Source: Campylobacteraceae bacterium
GTDB lineage: Bacteria; Campylobacterota; Campylobacteria; Campylobacterales; Sulfurovaceae
Assembly: GCA_026985655.1 (NCBI GenBank)
Contig: JALSQB010000027.1
Span: forward strand, 1-18,067
Reading direction: 5' to 3'
DNA length: 18,067 nt
The notes beneath the pieces were generated by a model. The model searched no databases. It was not told the origin of the DNA and saw nothing but the letters and a program-made list of their open reading frames with translations. The position numbers were made by a program, and so were the translations under genes. The number at the start of each line of letters is the position of its first letter. Within the stretch, counting starts at the first letter, position 1. Positions 15,171 to 18,067 of the stretch are shown here, piece by piece.

Positions 15171-15889
15171 TATTTGTTCTCTCCCAATATTCTGTTTAAT
15201 ACTTCTTCATAGGCAACTTTAAGTCCACCTTGACCTTTTCTAAATCTGTCTTTGTCCATACTCTCACCTGTCTCTTTATCCCAAAATCTAAAGTTGTCAG
15301 GGCTAAGTTCGTCAATCAAGATAATATTGCCATTAATATCTCTACCAAATTCAAGTTTAAAATCTACTACTTTTAAGCCTTTATCTGCAAAGAATTCTTG
15401 CATAATAGTATTAACTCTTCGTGCCATAAAACGGATATAGTCTAACTCATCACTATTTTTAACCAACTCTAAAATGAGGCAGTGTTGGTCGTTTAGTTTT
15501 GGGTCACCCAATTCATCATTTTTATAGTCAAACTCCACCAACGTAAAAGGAAGTTTTTTCCCATCTTCAATTCCAAGATTTCTACTTAAAGAACCTGTGG
15601 CAATATTTCGAACAATAACTTCAATAAGAATAACATCACATTTTTTATGTAACATATTGTTTTCATCTAACATTTCAACAAAATGTGTTGGTACACCTTT
15701 AGCATTTAATACTTTGAAAAGTTCTGTTGAAATCTTATTGTTTAACACACCTTTTCCCTCTTCACTTGATTTCTTTTCACCATTAAAAGCTGTTAAATCA
15801 TCTTTAAACTCAGAGATTAAAAGTGTTTCATCTTCTGTATGCCAAATCTTTTTTGCTTTACCTTCGTAAAGCAATTCTGTTTTTTTCAT
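15170..15889 (-). CDS. purC: Phosphoribosylaminoimidazole-succinocarboxamide (SAICAR) synthase
   Basis: Joins aspartate to CAIR using ATP in purine synthesis. At 239 aa it is normal length. Motifs: LLYEGKAKKIW (6-16), DDLTAFNG (30-37), EVIVRNIATGSL (90-101), the GLKVVDFKLEFG region (171-182), and the signature IDELSPDNFRFWD (192-204). ATG 15889 has AAGGA about 10 nt upstream. It follows ctpA by 35 bp, so transcription from the ctpA side may drive it; no separate promoter was recognised in that gap. Confidence 0.97.
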   Translation of the reverse strand: MKKTELLYEGKAKKIWHTEDETLLISEFKDDLTAFNGEKKSSEEGKGVLNNKISTELFKVLNAKGVPTHFVEMLDENNMLHKKCDVILIEVIVRNIATGSLSRNLGIEDGKKLPFTLVEFDYKNDELGDPKLNDQHCLILELVKNSDELDYIRFMARRVNTIMQEFFADKGLKVVDFKLEFGRDINGNIILIDELSPDNFRFWDKETGESMDKDRFRKGQGGLKVAYEEVLNRILGENK

Positions 15890-15924
15890 TCTTATTCTGT
15901 CCTTCTTGAAATTGTATGGTGGGT

Positions 15925-17232
15925 TTATCTACTGCTAATCATTAACGCTTTAAGAATGTCAATGGCAGATTTAAGTTGAGAATCTCCATAAATCTGTTCT
16001 TCGGTAATAAGCTTTTTGTTTGTTTTGTCTTCATGTGTTTCTTTTTTACCATCTACTTTTTCAAGCTCACTCTCTAAGTGTTTTTGTAAATCACGCTCTT
16101 TAATAGAGATACCCTCTTCAGCTTTTTTAATCTCTCCGTAAGAGACTTCAACATCAGGGGTAACACCAACTGCTTGAATGGTTCTTCCACTTGGTAGATA
16201 ATATCGAGCAATGGTTAAACGTAAAGCTTCATCTTGGCTAATTGGCATGACCACTTGCACTGAACCTTTACCAAATGTTTTGTTTCCAATAATGACAGCT
16301 CTTTTATGGTCTTGTAATGCACCAGATACAATTTCAGAAGCAGAAGCTGAACCACCATTGACCAAAACAACTAAAGGCGTTTTGGTATCGGTATTGGCTT
16401 TGGTTGCATTATAGACAAGGTTCTCTTCAGGAATCTTTCCTTTTTGGCTGACAATAGCACCTTTATCAACAAACATATCTACTGTTCCAATGGCTTGGTT
16501 CAGTAAGCCTCCTGGGTTGTTTCGTAAATCAATAATATACCCTTTTCTGTTAGGGTTTTCACGAATACTTTTTTGTAAACCATCTACAACTTTCTGATCA
16601 AAAGAGGTAATACGCATATATAAAATATCATCACCAATGGTTTTTGCATAAACCGATTGAATTTCAATAATATCTCTAATGATTTTAATTTTCAGAGGTT
16701 TCATCTCCCCTTTTCTTACGATGGTAAGCTCAATAGGGGTATTGGGTTTTCCACGCATAAGCGAAACGGCTTTATCAATGGTCATGCCCATTGTTGCAGT
16801 TTCATTTATTTTTAAAATAATATCACTAGATTTAATACCAGCTTTATCAGCAGGCGTTCCTTCAAGAGGAGCAATAACGGTTAAAGCACCATCTTTCATG
16901 CCTACAGTAATGCCCAGCCCACCAAACTCTCCATGGGTTTGAACTTGAAGTTCTTTGGTCTCTTTTGCATTCATAAAAGAGGAGTGTGCATCAAGATTTG
17001 AGAGCATTCCTTTTAATGCATTATTAATAATATCTGAAGTATTAATATCATCAACATATTGCTCTTCAATAATTTGAACAATTTTTGTAAATTTTAAATA
17101 AGCTTCTAATTTTGAAGTTTTGAGGTCTTGACGTTCAGCATTATCAGCGTGTAAAGATGTAGTAAGAATGACGGAGGCAGTAATGCTAGAAATGAAGCCT
17201 AGAAGTATTGCTTTTTTATTTTTTATTATCAT
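15925..17232 (-). CDS. ctpA: Carboxyl-terminal processing protease, S41 family
   Basis: Periplasmic serine protease with a Ser/Lys dyad that degrades or trims envelope proteins from their C-termini. At 435 aa: N-terminal signal or anchor (~8-29, ending SLHADN), helical N-terminal region, PDZ domain ~100-190 (GGLGITVGM, KAGIKSSDIILKIN), protease core with GYIIDLRNNPGGLL (231-244), catalytic S297 in NGGSASASEI and K322 in KTFGKGSVQ. The 25-residue Ser-Lys spacing equals that of E. coli Prc and plant D1 protease. The acidic/basic C-terminal tail (~365-435) is low complexity. No good Shine-Dalgarno before the ATG, and no other in-frame start is seen. First gene of the leftward operon, divergent from clpB. 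Confidence 0.94.
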   Translation of the reverse strand: MIIKNKKAILLGFISSITASVILTTSLHADNAERQDLKTSKLEAYLKFTKIVQIIEEQYVDDINTSDIINNALKGMLSNLDAHSSFMNAKETKELQVQTHGEFGGLGITVGMKDGALTVIAPLEGTPADKAGIKSSDIILKINETATMGMTIDKAVSLMRGKPNTPIELTIVRKGEMKPLKIKIIRDIIEIQSVYAKTIGDDILYMRITSFDQKVVDGLQKSIRENPNRKGYIIDLRNNPGGLLNQAIGTVDMFVDKGAIVSQKGKIPEENLVYNATKANTDTKTPLVVLVNGGSASASEIVSGALQDHKRAVIIGNKTFGKGSVQVVMPISQDEALRLTIARYYLPSGRTIQAVGVTPDVEVSYGEIKKAEEGISIKERDLQKHLESELEKVDGKKETHEDKTNKKLITEEQIYGDSQLKSAIDILKALMISSR

Positions 17233-17345
17233 ATTAGTTATTATTATGTCCCATTTTTTTGTGAAATATATTCTATCTAAAAATGATAAAAGTTAAATGA
17301 AGAAAGTATATTTGCGACTAAAGTAGCATCTTTTTATAAATTATT

Positions 17346-17351
17346 ATACTA
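17346..17351 (+). promoter_or_regulatory. Candidate -10 box for clpB
   Basis: TATACT, 63 bp before the clpB start, in the 182-bp AT-rich gap between ctpA and clpB. A leftward TAGAAT at 17270-17275 could serve ctpA. I saw no CIRCE or HAIR heat-shock operator in this gap. Confidence 0.35.
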
Positions 17352-17414
17352 AAATTACAAAATAATAACTTTAAAGACCATAAGATAAAAATTAAACTAA
17401 AGGATATTTAAATT

Positions 17415-18067
17415 ATGAATATTTTAGAAAAATTAACCAATCAAATGAGTGCTTCTTTGGAATCGGGTCTCTCTTTAGCACTCCATAATAAAAATCAAGA
17501 AGTTGATTCCTTACACGTAATTTGGGGTTTACTCTCAAACAGTAATTCACTTTTAAATCAAGCACTCAATAAAATGAATGCTGATAAAATTGCCATAGAG
17601 TTAGAGGTAAAATCCTTAGCAAAAAAACTGCCAGCTGTTTCCTCTGTGACAAAAGAGACCATTCGTCTTTCTCAAAAATTAGTTGCTACCTTACAGACAG
17701 CAGAAGGGGTGATGACGGCTAATGGCGACAAATATCTTTCAGTAGATACTTGGATTATTGCTAATATGAATGAGCCATTCATGACAGACTCTTTGGGAAA
17801 ATATCTCGACTTGTTAGAGTTGAGTAAAACCTTAGAAGGCATTCGTGCAGGAAAAACCATTGAGTCACAAAATGGCGATGAAGCACTTGAAGCTTTAGAA
17901 AAATATGGCATTGATTTAAATCAAAAAGCCATAGATGGTGAACTTGACCCTGTAATTGGACGTGATGAAGAGGTGCAACGTATGATGCAAATCTTAATTC
18001 GTAAAACCAAAAACAATCCCATTTTAATCGGAGAACCAGGAACAGGAAAAACAGCCATTGTTGAGGG
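17415..18067 (+). CDS. clpB: ATP-dependent disaggregase ClpB, N-terminal part (runs off right edge)
   Basis: Hsp100 chaperone that rescues aggregated proteins with DnaK. Present are 217 codons: the N-terminal repeat domain (~1-145) beginning MNILEKLTNQMSASLESGLS with the SLHVIWGLL motif (32-40), the linker ALEKYGIDLN (160-169), the conserved DPVIGRDEEVQRMMQILIRK (178-197) that opens the first AAA+ domain, and Walker A GEPGTGKT (206-213). AAAGGA lies 10 nt before the ATG. Assigned to ClpB rather than ClpA/ClpC from the KYGIDL and ILIRKTKNNPILIGEPG context. The second AAA+ domain is outside the window. Confidence 0.94.
   Translation, partial: MNILEKLTNQMSASLESGLSLALHNKNQEVDSLHVIWGLLSNSNSLLNQALNKMNADKIAIELEVKSLAKKLPAVSSVTKETIRLSQKLVATLQTAEGVMTANGDKYLSVDTWIIANMNEPFMTDSLGKYLDLLELSKTLEGIRAGKTIESQNGDEALEALEKYGIDLNQKAIDGELDPVIGRDEEVQRMMQILIRKTKNNPILIGEPGTGKTAIVE

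Noticed and set aside
17447..17483. GAGTGCT and AGCACTC arms near the clpB start, suggesting a CIRCE heat-shock operator
   Set aside because: CIRCE is TTAGCACTC-N9-GAGTGCTAA. Here the half-sites come in the reverse order with a 23-nt gap and lie inside the clpB coding region.

Overview
The window looks like chromosomal DNA of a free-living Campylobacterota (epsilonproteobacterial) organism, probably near Sulfurovum or Sulfurimonas. Support: AT-rich, dense gene packing, an RpoD of the Campylobacterota type, and the neighbourhood clpB / ctpA-purC-purS-purQ-(SH3 membrane protein)-plsC, which I recall as conserved in Campylobacter. The genus is inference; no rRNA or other taxonomic marker lies in the window. 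No tRNA, rRNA, CRISPR array, insertion sequence or phage gene was seen. No stretch above 300 bases lacks a gene; the largest gaps (8932-9101, 17233-17414, 2648-2798) are described below.

Layout. (1) 1-2647: the 5' end of a leftward arginine decarboxylase gene (speA), a divergent Ppx/GppA-type phosphatase gene, then a lone AAA ATPase of the AAA_14/DUF4143 type. (2) 2799-8931: a leftward cluster, in transcription order an M20 metallopeptidase resembling carboxypeptidase G2, a RimK-like ATP-grasp ligase, a second and divergent ATP-grasp protein with a C-terminal helix-hairpin-helix domain, and a large multidomain M14 zinc carboxypeptidase. (3) 9102-12245: rightward DedA-family membrane protein, histidine phosphatase and the primary sigma factor RpoD. 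(4) 12258-17232: a tightly packed leftward operon ctpA-purC-purS-purQ-SH3 membrane protein-plsC-small helical protein, ending in a hairpin terminator shared with rpoD. (5) 17415 to the end: start of clpB, divergent from ctpA.

How they fit. Regions 3-5 are housekeeping: purine synthesis (SAICAR synthetase plus the PurS and PurQ subunits of FGAM synthase, with PurL elsewhere), phospholipid acylation, periplasmic proteolysis, transcription and disaggregation. Three successive stop/start overlaps of the form TAATG link purC, purS, purQ and the SH3 protein.

The part most likely to hold something undescribed is region 2: two peptide-bond-forming-type enzymes and two carboxypeptidase-type enzymes in one co-oriented cluster. 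I infer a pathway that ligates amino acids onto a small molecule, peptide or protein and trims or recycles the product. Two details stand out: the second ATP-grasp protein lacks the usual metal-binding Asn and carries a DNA-binding-type domain, and the M14 enzyme has no signal peptide despite its extracellular-looking accessory domains.
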